The notes: generated by a model from the letters alone, not told the origin. 12,679 bases of DNA from Synura sp. LO234KE (GCA_015143735.1 VKHC01000378.1:1-12679); one strand, 5' to 3'; positions 1-7,194 are shown, numbered from the stretch's first letter. Numbers and translations are program-made.

Positions 1-655
1 GATTTATTGTTCCCTCAAAAAAATTACACTTTCAACGATGGAATCAAAGAAAACAAACCATATCTAGATGTTAACGGGGTCCGAAAAGTCTCATTGCTGA
101 ACCCGAAAGACGAGCTGAAGCGCAGGACGCGATTTTGCAACGCTGTAATCGATCTGCTTCAAGTCAAGCCATCCACGAAATTAAGCTTATTACAAGTAAG
201 TCAAATTGAAAACGAAAGCAAATCCATGTCTAGCATGTAAACTTACTAAACCCTTTCTGAAACGCTTTTTCAGGAACCAGTCATTGAGAAGCGCTTTAGT
301 CGCCTGTTGAAGGTATTGGAGAGCGGGTCGGAATATTTGAGGCAAGAAATGCGCACGAGGGGAGTGCTCACAGAGCAAGGCGTTGAGGAACTTCGGCGGG
401 ACATCCTTCGCGACAGTCTCGATATGGAGGCGTTTCCTCAGTCTAGTTGGTGAGTCCTAGTGCGAATACGAATATCATCGAGTGTTCCTGGTACGAGGGC
501 GTAATAAATTTTAGCGGGAAAACCTGCGCTTATATTCATATTTATCGAAGCTATTTGGGATCTGACTGGTTGGTTTTGTGTGCTATTCCTCTTAATTCAG
601 GGTTCCCGAGAACTTTGTAAACGGACAATGGACGCAGCTACCCGCCATGATGTAA
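1..655 (+). CDS. 3' part of a spliced gene, possible Lon substrate-binding (LON N-terminal) domain protein
   Basis: This gene is cut by the left edge. The reading frame is open from base 1 and reads as three exons: 1-195, 274-449 and 601-655, ending in TAA at 653-655. About 142 residues are visible. The stretch around 112-330 has the pattern of the C-terminal helical part of LON substrate-binding domains: an amphipathic helix (AVIDLLQVKPSTKLSLLQ), then EPVIEKRFSRLLKVLE, where Lon proteins usually have a sequence like ..EKQ.LLE....ERL..LL..LE. It lacks any visible AAA+ or Ser-Lys protease part, so it would be a LON-domain-only protein if the call is right. The last exon gives a hydrophobic/aromatic end (VPENFVNGQWTQLPAMM). 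Without the second splice the protein would stop at 451-453. The frame and exon structure are well supported; the family is an inference from pattern alone, and the protein could be something else. Confidence 0.6.
196..273 (+). other. Intron 1 of the left-edge gene
   Basis: A 78-nt intron. It starts with GTAAGT directly after a CAA codon and ends with CTTTTTCAG. A branch-like sequence, CTTACTAAAC, lies about 25 nt before the 3' end and is close to the fungal consensus. Removing it keeps phase 0 and joins two frames with no stop between them, whereas reading through meets TAA at 238-240. Confidence 0.85.
450..600 (+). other. Intron 2 of the left-edge gene
   Basis: A 151-nt intron starting GTGAGT and ending CTTAATTCAG, with a possible CTGAC branch about 35 nt upstream of the 3' end. 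It splits a Trp codon (TG|G). Splicing adds 17 plausible residues before TAA at 653. If it is retained, the protein ends at TGA 451-453, so this intron could also give an alternative short C-terminus. Confidence 0.7.
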
Positions 656-708
656 ACAGCGGCGCGGGGAACGCAATTTATATCTGGATTCAAGTGAAGC
701 TTATTGTA

Positions 709-714
709 AATAAA
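709..714 (+). terminator. AATAAA polyadenylation signal
   Basis: A perfect AATAAA hexamer 54 nt after the TAA of the left-edge gene, followed by a GT-rich stretch (GGGTTGAGTTGT). Position and context fit a 3' end processing signal for that gene. Confidence 0.6.
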
Positions 715-1736
715 TGGGTTGAGTTGTATGGATCGGAGATTATGTTTGTGCGACTACATGGCTCGTGACCCGAAGTTGTTTAGTTGGCTAGTCGTTGTTA
801 GCCTATCTCGACTTGGTCATGCAATATTCTGGATTATTTTTCTCACAATTCTTACGAACATTTCCTTACTCTTGTATACACGAACAGATCATTATAAATT
901 AAGTGGTACTTCAGTGAAACAGTTACGATAATTCATTCTTGAAAAGCTGTATGCGTGAACCATTAATCGTGGTTGGCGGCGACTATCACCAGGTTATCTT
1001 GCTAACCAAGTTACTCGCTTGCAATCCTACTAACTCTTTCTGCTTTCAAATGGCAATATTCTGTCGTTGCGGAAACCCCATTAGGTAGTATTTTCTAGAT
1101 TTTCGGCACGAGAGTATGGGAATGGACATGAGCGTAGGAATACTAGTTAGCCAGAATTCGGCTCCTGGATAGGGCAGACGGTAGGAGTTGTAATACAATT
1201 ACAAAATCGCGCGTGAAGTAGAGAGCTGGGGTCAGGGAAACAGCTTCATTTGAGGGTGGCGATTCGTCCACACGGATCAACCCTATCCACTTCATCATTT
1301 TGGGCGGGGAACATTCTAGTGGCGTGCGCACAGGCGCAGTCACCAGGAGCTCTCTAGTCGGTAGCTAATCGGGGCTCGCCCCCGGTAGGTACTACATACT
1401 AGGAGGGAGTGGTAAGGTACCCCAGGCGCGGTTCTTTGCGCGGTATCATTTTCTGGTATGACATTTTCGACCTGTCGCAGTAATAACTAACTAACTGATT
1501 TTCGGGGGAGGTTCTATCCTCCACTCCGGATTCTCCGGTAGTACATCTGGAGCGATGCCAATAACGCCCCTAGAGCGGGATAAGTTTGGAGCAGACGAAC
1601 ATGTTTGCCAGCTTAATTATAACTATGATGATGGGGAATTGAATTCTGGATTGAAGTAAGGTTTTGAAAGTGAAAAACATTGGACTGCCACGATGAGCTT
1701 CCTCGGTCATGAGGAATACGAATGCAGTTAATAGCC
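715..1736. other. Intergenic region without a supported gene
   Basis: No convincing coding frame was found. The open frames here are short and none resembles a protein. Roughly 1300-1450 is richer in G and C than its surroundings and contains a perfect small hairpin: CGGGG at 1370-1374, loop CTCGC, CCCCG at 1380-1384. At 1508-1520 a GGTTCTATCC sequence recalls a tRNA B box, but no tRNA fold could be built around it. No promoter was identified with confidence. Confidence 0.5.
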
Positions 1737-1906
1737 ATCCCGCTCACCAGCAATCCTATGATTTACTTCTACATCATGGCTTCTAGAGCTCTCCACTACT
1801 CCCATCTAGAAAAGAACCCAGTCTTTTCCAGCAAACCTGCACTGCTCTCTACTCTTCCGCCATGACCTCTATCATACTTCACGGCTCTTCACAGCACTGT
1901 ATTACT
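1737..1906 (+). repeat. Direct repeat, copy A, upstream of the LINE body
   Basis: About 170 nt that align by eye with 5706-5860, from ATCCCGCTC to CTGTATTACTC. Copy A has about 17 extra bases near 1770-1786. The best conserved block is a 25-nt identity (TCTAGAAAAGA...TCTTTTCC). Similarity stops at about 1906, close to where the LINE reading frame becomes recognisable, and nothing alike is visible upstream of 1737. It could be the remnant of another LINE 3' end, a very long target duplication, or an LTR-like terminal repeat. Confidence 0.75.
1809..1828 (+). other. Stem-loop conserved between repeat copies (copy A)
   Basis: GAAAAGA at 1809-1815, loop ACCCAG, TCTTTTC at 1822-1828: a perfect 7-bp stem with a 6-nt loop. 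The same bases, loop included, occur in copy B. Because the flanks have diverged, retention suggests constraint on the element's RNA, although the block is short. Confidence 0.6.
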
Positions 1907-1928
1907 CGTCTATGCCCTTGTTTTCAAC

Positions 1929-2360
1929 TTGTCCATTGCTTTCAAAAAGCTTCGTGTATTTCACTACTGTGGGATCTCTCCTCCCTCTGTCGAATTCCTG
2001 GTGCTTCACCTTGCTGGCTGGCGAGCGCAGTCGGTCCCCATCCGCACGTCAGAGACCTTTCGCAGTCTTGGCGTTGATTATGCTATTAATCTTTCTGACG
2101 CAACTTCTTTCGAGTCTAGTTACCAGCGTCTCCGCACTTCCTTACGTATCTTAGCTCGCAAACGTGCCTCGCCGGGCCTCATTACGCAAGTCATGACGAC
2201 TTGCTTACTTAGCCGAGGAGCTTATGTGGGAGTGCTTTCGTCTTGGTCTCGTGCCCAATGCCGCTCACTCGACAAACTATTTGCTCGAGCGTATCTCTGT
2301 ACTTATTCAAGAACGCAAGCAGAGTTTGCTCTGATGACTGTTACACCCGCTTCGCGATAG
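1929..2360 (+). other. Reverse transcriptase palm end and thumb region
   Basis: Frame 3. The stretch FRSLGVDYAINLSDATSFES matches the (F/Y)xxLGV motif that follows the RT palm in LINEs. It is followed by a helical region ending in SLDKLFARAY, which resembles the thumb pattern with a cluster of Arg and Leu before a (L)xxLxxLxxR(A/W) helix. The YADD/FADD catalytic box that should lie about 80-100 residues upstream is absent, because the element begins here. After about 2340 the frame moves to frame 2. RT origin is inferred from pattern and from the downstream zinc knuckle and RNase H. Confidence 0.65.
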
Positions 2361-3059
2361 ATGCTCGTATCCCGATAATGTTGACAGACCCCGGTCTAGC
2401 TTTGGATTTCCAGTCTCATCAAATACGGGGACTCTGCCTCTGCGACACTTGTATGTCCGCTCACCCTGCCGTCTGCTGACCTCCTTCCGACGACTCCGAT
2501 CTTAAACAACATGTTCTGGTATCTTAAACAACATGACTGTCACATCGTCCTGGACCTGGCCCAAATGAATGCGGAGATGTCTTCCTGGCGATGGCAAGAA
2601 CTCCCTGACTATTTTCAGCCCGTTCTTGGCGGCCTCCTTCTTTGGCAACCGTGTCCTATTCCGCTCCTTCCCGGTCGTGCGTGGCATGTTACGCATGGCG
2701 AATTTCTCCGTACTTCCTCGTGGCTTATCGAAATCTTATCAATTTCTCCCCGACCCCTTTCTTCCTTGGTCGATATTGTCTTTCGGAAATGGCAACTTCC
2801 CAATCCCATGACGACCCCAATTGTTGGAACCATTTTTTCCAACAATCCTCGTATTGAGGTGTACTCGGGACCCCCAGATCCTGAAGTCTGACGTTCAGTA
2901 ATTTTTCCGGCTGGCAACGTTGCCTATTGTGTCTCCCTGGAAGTCGTCGCCCGAACTTCCTCGGCTTCAACACCGTCTCACCTCGGTAACTGTCCCCCCA
3001 AGGTTCGTATCGTCTCCTCGGTCCCATCCGTTCTGCCCTCATGTCTTGACTGCCCTACC
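2361..3059 (+). other. LINE linker between RT thumb and first RNase H
   Basis: Continuous coding texture but no recognised domain. Frame 2 reads up to the duplication at 2499-2535, with a TGA at 2477-2479. Frame 3 then stays open from about 2514 to 3300 except for TGA at 2889-2891. The segment is rich in Pro, Trp and Ser, for example in 2560-2640. Length and position fit the linker between thumb and tail domains in LINEs. Older duplicated thumb sequence cannot be excluded. Confidence 0.5.
2499..2535 (+). repeat. 22-bp tandem duplication that breaks the LINE frame
   Basis: ATCTTAAACAACATG occurs at 2499-2513 and again at 2521-2535, a spacing of 22 nt. Upstream of it the coding frame is 2 and reads SDDSDLKQH; downstream it is 3 and reads LKQHDCHIV. 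The same LKQH is therefore encoded on both sides. A 22-nt duplication shifts the frame by one base, which is exactly the switch seen. Confidence 0.75.
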
Positions 3060-3590
3060 GGGGCGTATACTATGGACGGTACGCTCCCAAAATCTTGTTC
3101 GGATGTGTCCATTTACATAGCCCTCCACACCCAGCCACTTGACTCTGCTCTTCATGTTGCGGTTAAGGCCTCCCGTGTTCTTCGCTGTTTAAGCATTTTG
3201 TCTACCTTTGATCACAAGCGTTGGTCCGCGTCATTATATTTTGATGCTTCTCCTCCTCACCACAATGTGCATACAGAACATTCCATCCTCCTCGTTTTTT
3301 ATGCACTATATCTTTATGAACATTGTTATGAGGGGTTTCTGTTTCAATCTTTATTCCAAGTAAGACTCTCGTTCAGTCGATCGTTCGTCCTCCCGCCTCA
3401 CTCGTCTTCTCCACGCTCGCGGATCTTCATCGTATGGTCCAACAGCACCTTTCTGCTTACTTTCTCATATCATACGCTGCTGTTCCTTCTCTTCTTACCG
3501 AGCCTGCCTCCCTTCATATTGATCAAAGGTGCATGCAGCTTTCCAGTGCATATGCAAACTCTGCTGATAGTCTTGCTGAGGTTCTCTCCA
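3060..3590 (+). other. First, degenerate RNase H domain (LINE type, between RT and zinc knuckle)
   Basis: Four RNase H landmarks occur in order. AYTMDGT at 3063-3083 corresponds to the (Y/F)TDGS strand. HTEHSILLVFYAL from 3270 has the Glu of the second motif at 3276. SIFIPSKTLVQSI near 3344-3382 corresponds to the (I)(F)TDS..(L/V)..I strand, but the catalytic Asp is replaced (IPS). NSADSLAEVL at 3557-3586 corresponds to N..AD.LA with its Asp at 3566. Spacings from the second motif onward (about 27 and 70 residues) fit LINE RNase H. The first gap is some 25 residues long for the family. A frame break lies between motifs two and three. Inactive as it stands. The call depends on motif order, not on overall similarity. 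Confidence 0.55.
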
Positions 3591-3669
3591 CATACTCTCC
3601 TGACTATACTGAGGACTCTTTCACATCTCAGTCTATCTCAGTTTGTGTTCCCTCACCATTTTGTTGTGG

Positions 3670-3850
3670 TCATGGCGGGACCAACTTACCTCCTCGTATC
3701 TGCTCACAACAGTGCCAAATAAACGATCCCTGCTTGCACGTCTTGCCGCCCAATCTTCTCGCGATCTCGACCGACAGCGACGAGGTGACCCTCCCAAATG
3801 GTCGGATGTCACTCTCCAATTTGTCTTGTCCGTCCTTGGCCTCTTTCGAC
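3670..3850 (+). other. LINE tail segment between first RNase H and zinc knuckle
   Basis: Frame 1 reads a hydrophilic stretch (WRDQLTSSYLLTTVPNKRSL and on, rich in Arg and Asp) that ends in LQFVLSVLGLFRP near 3850. Frame 3 then takes over with YYERLLFERHWSVGH. In LINEs with an RNase H before the zinc knuckle such a segment leads into the knuckle. A frame switch occurs at each end. No separate function can be assigned. Confidence 0.5.
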
Positions 3851-3950
3851 CAGAGCCTACTATGAACGACTCCTGTTTGAACGACATTGGTCTGTGGGGC
3901 ACAATCGTTCCAAGCAGGCCCGTACAGATGATGACCGCAGACTCCTGGGC

Positions 3951-4025
3951 TCCTGCAAGCTTTGCTGTACGGACATTCGTCAAGAGCATGAGTCTTACGA
4001 CTACTTTTTTCGTCTCTGTCCTGCC
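3951..4025 (+). other. Zinc-knuckle-like tail of LINE RT (zf-RVT type)
   Basis: Frame 3 encodes SCKLCCTDIRQEHESYDYFF followed by RLCP. It has C-x2-C at codons 3954 and 3963 and a third Cys at 4017 in the usual R(L)CP end. The family pattern is C-x2-C...E(S/T)xxHF...CP. Here the expected His position after ES is Tyr (TAC at 4002, one transition from CAC), although another His sits five residues earlier at 3987. It lies in the usual place behind RT and RNase H and would bind nucleic acid. It is probably crippled in this copy. Confidence 0.65.
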
Positions 4026-4400
4026 CCTCTCATTTGCGCAGCCCGATCTGCGTCTCATCGACTGCTCTCTGAATATCCTCTGTCAACCTCGCTTGACGCC
4101 CGCCTCATCCCAAAGATGATCCAACTTGTACATGACGAGCAGGGACATCGTCTTGGCCTTGGTAACTGGATGTCTCGTCAGCTTTCCGCCTTGGAATCCG
4201 TCCTCCTTCCGGATGATCGTGCTGAGGACATCCGGCAGAGTATCCATCACTTTTCTAGCCATCTCACGGACCGCAATGACGCCATCTGGGCGGCCTGGCA
4301 TGAGGCCTCCTACCTTCACGCCGTTGCAGCCTCTCCTTCTGGTGACGCTCTGCACATTTCCCGCCGTCGTCATTTCCGTCCCCGGTCCCGCCCCTCCGGC

Positions 4401-4541
4401 AAGATCCGCTACTACGCGGTTCGAGTTGGTCGCGAGACTGGAATTTCTCCTTCGTGGAAGGATGCTAGGCGGCATGTTGATGGCTTCTCCCGTCCTGAGT
4501 ATGAATCTTTCAAAACTCGCGAGAAAGCGGAGGTCTTCCTC
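4401..4541 (+). other. RNase H1-type hybrid-binding domain (HBD, caulimovirus VI / viroplasmin fold)
   Basis: Frame 3 encodes KIRYYAVRVGRETGISPSWK, followed by a segment containing HVDGF, EYESFKT and EKAEVFL. This matches the HBD at the N-terminus of eukaryotic RNase H1: YYAV..GR..GIY.SW.....V.GF....Y.SF.T..EA..FL. The HBD binds RNA/DNA hybrid and raises processivity. It is intact across all its key positions and lies 16 residues before the RNase H core, just as in cellular RNase H1. The spacing argues that HBD and RNase H were gained together. Confidence 0.85.
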
Positions 4542-4586
4542 TCCGCCGCTCCAGTGGAACCTCAGAGTCCTCTCCTTGGCCCCAGC

Positions 4587-5046
4587 TATTCTCTCTTCAC
4601 TGATGGCTCTGCATCCACTAGCCCGCCTTTTGCCGCCGGATAGGGACTTCATATTCTTGATCCGACTGGATACGTCACTCATGAAGACTGGGGATCACAC
4701 CGTCTGTCTCGACCCTTCCTCTCCTGAGTTTGTTGGCGCTTCTCGTTACACCAGTAACCCTGGAGAGCTCACGGCCTTAATATCCGCTTTCAAACGGATC
4801 TGTGCCCTGCCTTTTCACTCTCCACTGCAACTTAACCCATACACGGATTCTGACTATGCGCAGAAACACCTTCTTTTCTCTAAGAATCTCCCGTCTGCCA
4901 ACAAGGGTCTTATTACGGAAGCGCGTCGTTTTTTGGATCAGGCTCGTTCGGTTCATTCGTTGTCTCTGGTTTGGCCCAAGGCTCATACCAAGAAAATGTC
5001 TATGGTGGCGACCGAAAATCGGAAGGCTGAATCCCTCGCTCTTCTC
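4587..5046 (+). other. Second RNase H domain, cellular RNase H1 type
   Basis: It begins with YSLFTDGSAS (Asp codon at 4602) in frame 3. A TAG at 4641-4643 replaces the middle residue of the G.G turn, most simply a Trp codon. After about 4700 it is read in frame 1: NPGELTALISAF with Glu at 4765, NPYTDSDYAQK with Asp at 4846, WPKAHT with His at 4984, and ENRKAESLALLG, where the last catalytic Asp is Glu (5029). Order and spacing fit RNase H1. This domain degrades the RNA strand of RNA/DNA hybrids. The one nonsense codon and one frame break make this copy inactive, but it is much better kept than the first RNase H. Confidence 0.85.
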
Positions 5047-5103
5047 GGCAGGAGGGAGCTTGCTCGGTCGCTTGCCCCCGTGGGCCTCCTTGTGCCCCGT
5101 CGT

Positions 5104-5175
5104 CCTTTGAAGCGGCGCTCTACTGTAGTTAGTCTAGATAGATCGCCTGTTCCATCTAAACGTGCTCGTCTGGAC
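5104..5175 (+). other. Possible bipartite nuclear-import signal at the LINE C-terminus
   Basis: Frame 1, about 20 residues after the RNase H core, has two basic clusters, PLKRRS and PSKRARLD, separated by about 10 residues. PSKRARLD has the shape of classical importin-alpha ligands (P..KR.(K/R)LD). A nuclear signal would suit an element that primes on chromosomal DNA. This is an inference from sequence shape only. Confidence 0.4.
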
Positions 5176-5544
5176 CTTTTGTCATCATCACCGCCCCCCT
5201 CTTTTTCTGTACCCGACCTGATTCCATGCCTCCGTCCCCCTCCGGGTGGGGAATTGTGGCTGACTAGTGTCTGGTCCCGAGGCTGCCCCTCGGATCCTCT
5301 CACTCGATGCCACGGGACTTGCCACATGGTTCATGGGAGGTGGTTAGATCCTCTTTTCTCTCATTATAATCTAACTACACGATTTTCCTCAAAAACTGTA
5401 TTACTCGTTCACTACCTGATATTATCACACCAATCTCACCTACTACCTATAAGTGCTCACTATCATTCCAACCTGCCGATTCACTATTTATTTCAAAGCA
5501 ATCCATCTCGCTGCCTCAACCTACTTCCTATTATTACGCGATAA

Positions 5545-5705
5545 TGCCTAGCTCTCCACATGTGATGGTCAATATGACGTTAACCACAGGCAACACTTCT
5601 CTTAACTATCTACCGCTTCGCAATGTCGCAATTCTCCCTATGTAGCTCCCCATCACTCTCCACTGCTAGCCAGTCCAAGTAGTCTTTATCTTTTTGCAAT
5701 CGTCG
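5545..5705 (+). other. LINE 3' untranslated region (part)
   Basis: Pyrimidine-rich DNA with no open frame. The word CTCTCCAC recurs at about 5553, 5657, 5741 and 5834, at spacings of 84-104 nt, which hints at old internal repeats. CTGTATTACTC also appears at 5396 inside the last open frame and again at the end of both direct repeats. Confidence 0.4.
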
Positions 5706-5860
5706 ATCCCGCTCTCCATCTATCCTATGATATCTTGTGCTCTCCACTACTTCCATCTAGAAAAGAACCCAGTCTTTTCCCACAAGTCTGTACTGCTCTA
5801 CTCGTCCGCCATGACCTCTACCTTACTTCACAGCTCTCCACAGCACTGTATTACTCTTTC
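5706..5860 (+). repeat. Direct repeat, copy B, downstream of the LINE
   Basis: Aligns with 1737-1906 in the same orientation. It starts ATCCCGCTC and ends CTGTATTACTC, after which the two copies part. It lacks about 17 bases present in copy A and differs by scattered substitutions, so the pair is not recent. It may be the element's own 3' UTR or one half of a flanking duplication. Confidence 0.75.
5760..5779 (+). other. Stem-loop conserved between repeat copies (copy B)
   Basis: GAAAAGA at 5760-5766, loop ACCCAG, TCTTTTC at 5773-5779, identical to the copy A hairpin. If copy B belongs to the LINE 3' UTR, a hairpin here could be the structure its RT recognises. That role is known for some LINEs and is only inferred here. 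Confidence 0.6.
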
Positions 5861-6750
5861 ACAAAGCCCTCCGCTTTACTTCCACCTTCAGCACATTTTT
5901 CATATCCTATTTGTATAAGACTTAGTACATAATTCCGTGGCTATTGGCAGGAAAAATCACTCATGGAAATTTACGTAAGCACAATTCTTATTTGATCCAC
6001 ACTAGTTTTTTGGTCTCTCAGATCTTCTACAACTTAGTATACGCTATTCAAAGGGTATATATAGCTTCACCCGCGTTTACCCAGTGAGCAAAAGGAACTC
6101 TGGTTTCCCCATGAGTATTATTTTTAAACAAATAGATAACATTCGTTAACAACAAATTTCTATTTCTTCGTAGTCGAGCATAACTTGTCATTTTCTTAAT
6201 TTTCTGTACTTTACCTCTTTCTCGCCATTTTCCTCTACAAAGACATCTTAATTATCCAGTTCAACAGTTTTTCTCCAGCCTTAGTCAACTTGCACATATT
6301 GCTCTCGAGTTATGCATAGTAACGTTTACTCTTTAAGAAATATTTTGCGTCTGTATGCCGTAAGCGAAGGCAGTAATTGCAAAGTCGCTCTAGTTTCTCA
6401 ATATTCTTGTTTCCTCATCATGATTAGAAAATCTTCGCTCTGATTTTCTTCATGCAGGTGGAATATTATTCTCTCGTCAAGAAATTTATGCTACCGCCTT
6501 CTGCTTTGGATCGGTCCTTGAATTCCATCATTCCTAAATGATTTTCCAGTGAACTCTTGGATTGATTGTCAATTATTTAGTATATTTTGATAATGATCAC
6601 TTATTAGTGAACAGTTTCCACTGCTTCTAGTTAATTTCTTGGTTTTATCAGGTGCTACCACGTTCACATCATCTGATTTCCTCCTAGAAGCAATAATCAT
6701 AAATAAACCCAAGTTTAAACCGTTTTTAACGTTTCAGAAAACGTTAGAAA
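5861..6750. other. AT-rich intergenic region without a supported gene
   Basis: No coding texture was found. A TATA-like string (GTATATATAGC) lies at about 6055-6065 and is followed by an ATG at 6112, but that frame ends after 12 codons and no splice solution was found. Towards the right end AACGTT appears twice within 20 nt (about 6728-6745), next to the start of the tandem repeat. Confidence 0.5.
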
Positions 6751-6966
6751 TTCTATTTTCGGTCACTCTTAACCGTCATTCTATTATAATTCTCTATTTT
6801 TAGACACTCTTCACCGACATTCTATTATAATTTTCTATTTTCGGTCACTCTTAAGCGATATTCTTTTATAATATTCTATTTTCGGTTTCTTTTTCCTGTG
6901 ACTCTATAAAAAATATTCTATTTACGGTTCTCTTTCGAGTTTTTTCTAAAGAGTCTATTATATAGA
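6751..6966. repeat. 41-bp tandem repeat, about five copies
   Basis: Units start at 6751, 6792, 6833, 6874 and 6916, a period of 41 (once 42). The unit runs TTCTATTTTCGGTCACTCTT, then a short variable part, then ATTCTATTATAAT. The first three units are close. Units four and five are more diverged in their second half, and the last trails off near 6966. This is a minisatellite in non-coding DNA with no sign of an encoded repeat protein: the period is not a multiple of three and stops occur in all frames. Confidence 0.85.
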
Positions 6967-7072
6967 ATGGTGTTTAGTCCACCTAAGATAGGTTCAGCGA
7001 ATATCTGCAAACACGCTAAGCGAAGGCTGGCATACATCCTGCATGGAAGCGCTAGAGAAACAAATTTTCTCA

Positions 7073-7122
7073 ATCTTGTATTTTCTCAAGATACGTCAAA
7101 TTGGGATGTCCCAACAATTTGA
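7073..7122. other. Two adjacent inverted repeats
   Basis: ATCTTG at 7073-7078 pairs with CAAGAT at 7087-7092. Next to it TCAAATTGGGA at 7096-7106 pairs with TCCCAA at 7109-7114 and TTTGA at 7118-7122, giving 11 bp with one 3-nt bulge and a 2-nt turn. With so small a turn the second is better seen as a near-palindrome than as an RNA loop. It could be a protein-binding site or a remnant of an inverted-repeat element. Confidence 0.5.
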
Positions 7123-7194
7123 AAGCCAGTGAATTAACCCACAAAAGCTTCTCTTTATTCAGGGCTGCAGGATATGTAGCCTGTTCTTTCACAT

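Larger units (their letters stand above)
1907..5544 (+). pseudogene. LINE polyprotein (ORF2-like) remnant: RT - RNase H - zinc knuckle - HBD - RNase H
   Basis: The coding remnant changes frame repeatedly. It is readable in frame 3 to about 2340, frame 2 to about 2510, frame 3 to about 3300 (one TGA at 2889), frame 2 to about 3650, frame 1 to about 3850, frame 3 to about 4700 (one TAG at 4641) and frame 1 to TAA at 5542-5544. In the better preserved domains each block keeps family-like residues, so these are lesions in an old copy, not introns: no good GT..AG pair sits at the switches examined. One switch is explained by a 22-bp tandem duplication at 2499-2535. The normal product would nick target DNA, reverse transcribe its RNA and remove that RNA. 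This copy cannot do so. The true stop may lie before 5544, since the last 100 codons resemble nothing. Confidence 0.85.
1907..5705 (+). mobile_element. 5'-truncated, decayed LINE-type retrotransposon with two RNase H domains
   Basis: A non-LTR element body on the plus strand, more GC-rich than its AT-rich flanks. The order of recognisable parts is RT palm end and thumb, a long linker, a first RNase H, a zinc-knuckle tail, an RNase H1-type HBD, a second RNase H, then a basic tail and an untranslated 3' region. The endonuclease and the catalytic half of RT are missing, as expected for 5' truncation during target-primed insertion. The 5' boundary near 1907 rests on the end of repeat copy A. The 3' boundary is uncertain: it is 5705 if copy B is target-derived, or about 5860-5940 if copy B is part of the element's 3' UTR. 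No poly(A) tail and no short target-site duplication were seen. Confidence 0.85.

Noticed and set aside
719-931. 70-aa ORF after the left-edge gene with a hydrophobic stretch
   Set aside because: It starts right after the polyadenylation signal, has no plausible family, and the hydrophobic stretch is what AT-rich DNA gives by chance.
1508-1530. tRNA B-box-like sequence GGTTCTATCC
   Set aside because: The T arm has a mismatch and no acceptor, D arm or anticodon arm can be built around it.
3643-4682. Long minus-strand and alternate-frame ORFs opposite the LINE tail
   Set aside because: They are antisense or frame shadows of the zinc knuckle, HBD and RNase H, are Arg/Ser-rich and match no domain order.
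1737-5860. LTR retrotransposon with 170-bp LTRs
   Set aside because: The coding order (RT thumb, RNase H, zinc knuckle) and lack of protease, integrase, primer-binding site and TG..CA ends point to a non-LTR element.
6055-6147. TATA-like box followed by an ATG
   Set aside because: The frame ends after 12 codons and no downstream exon could be linked.
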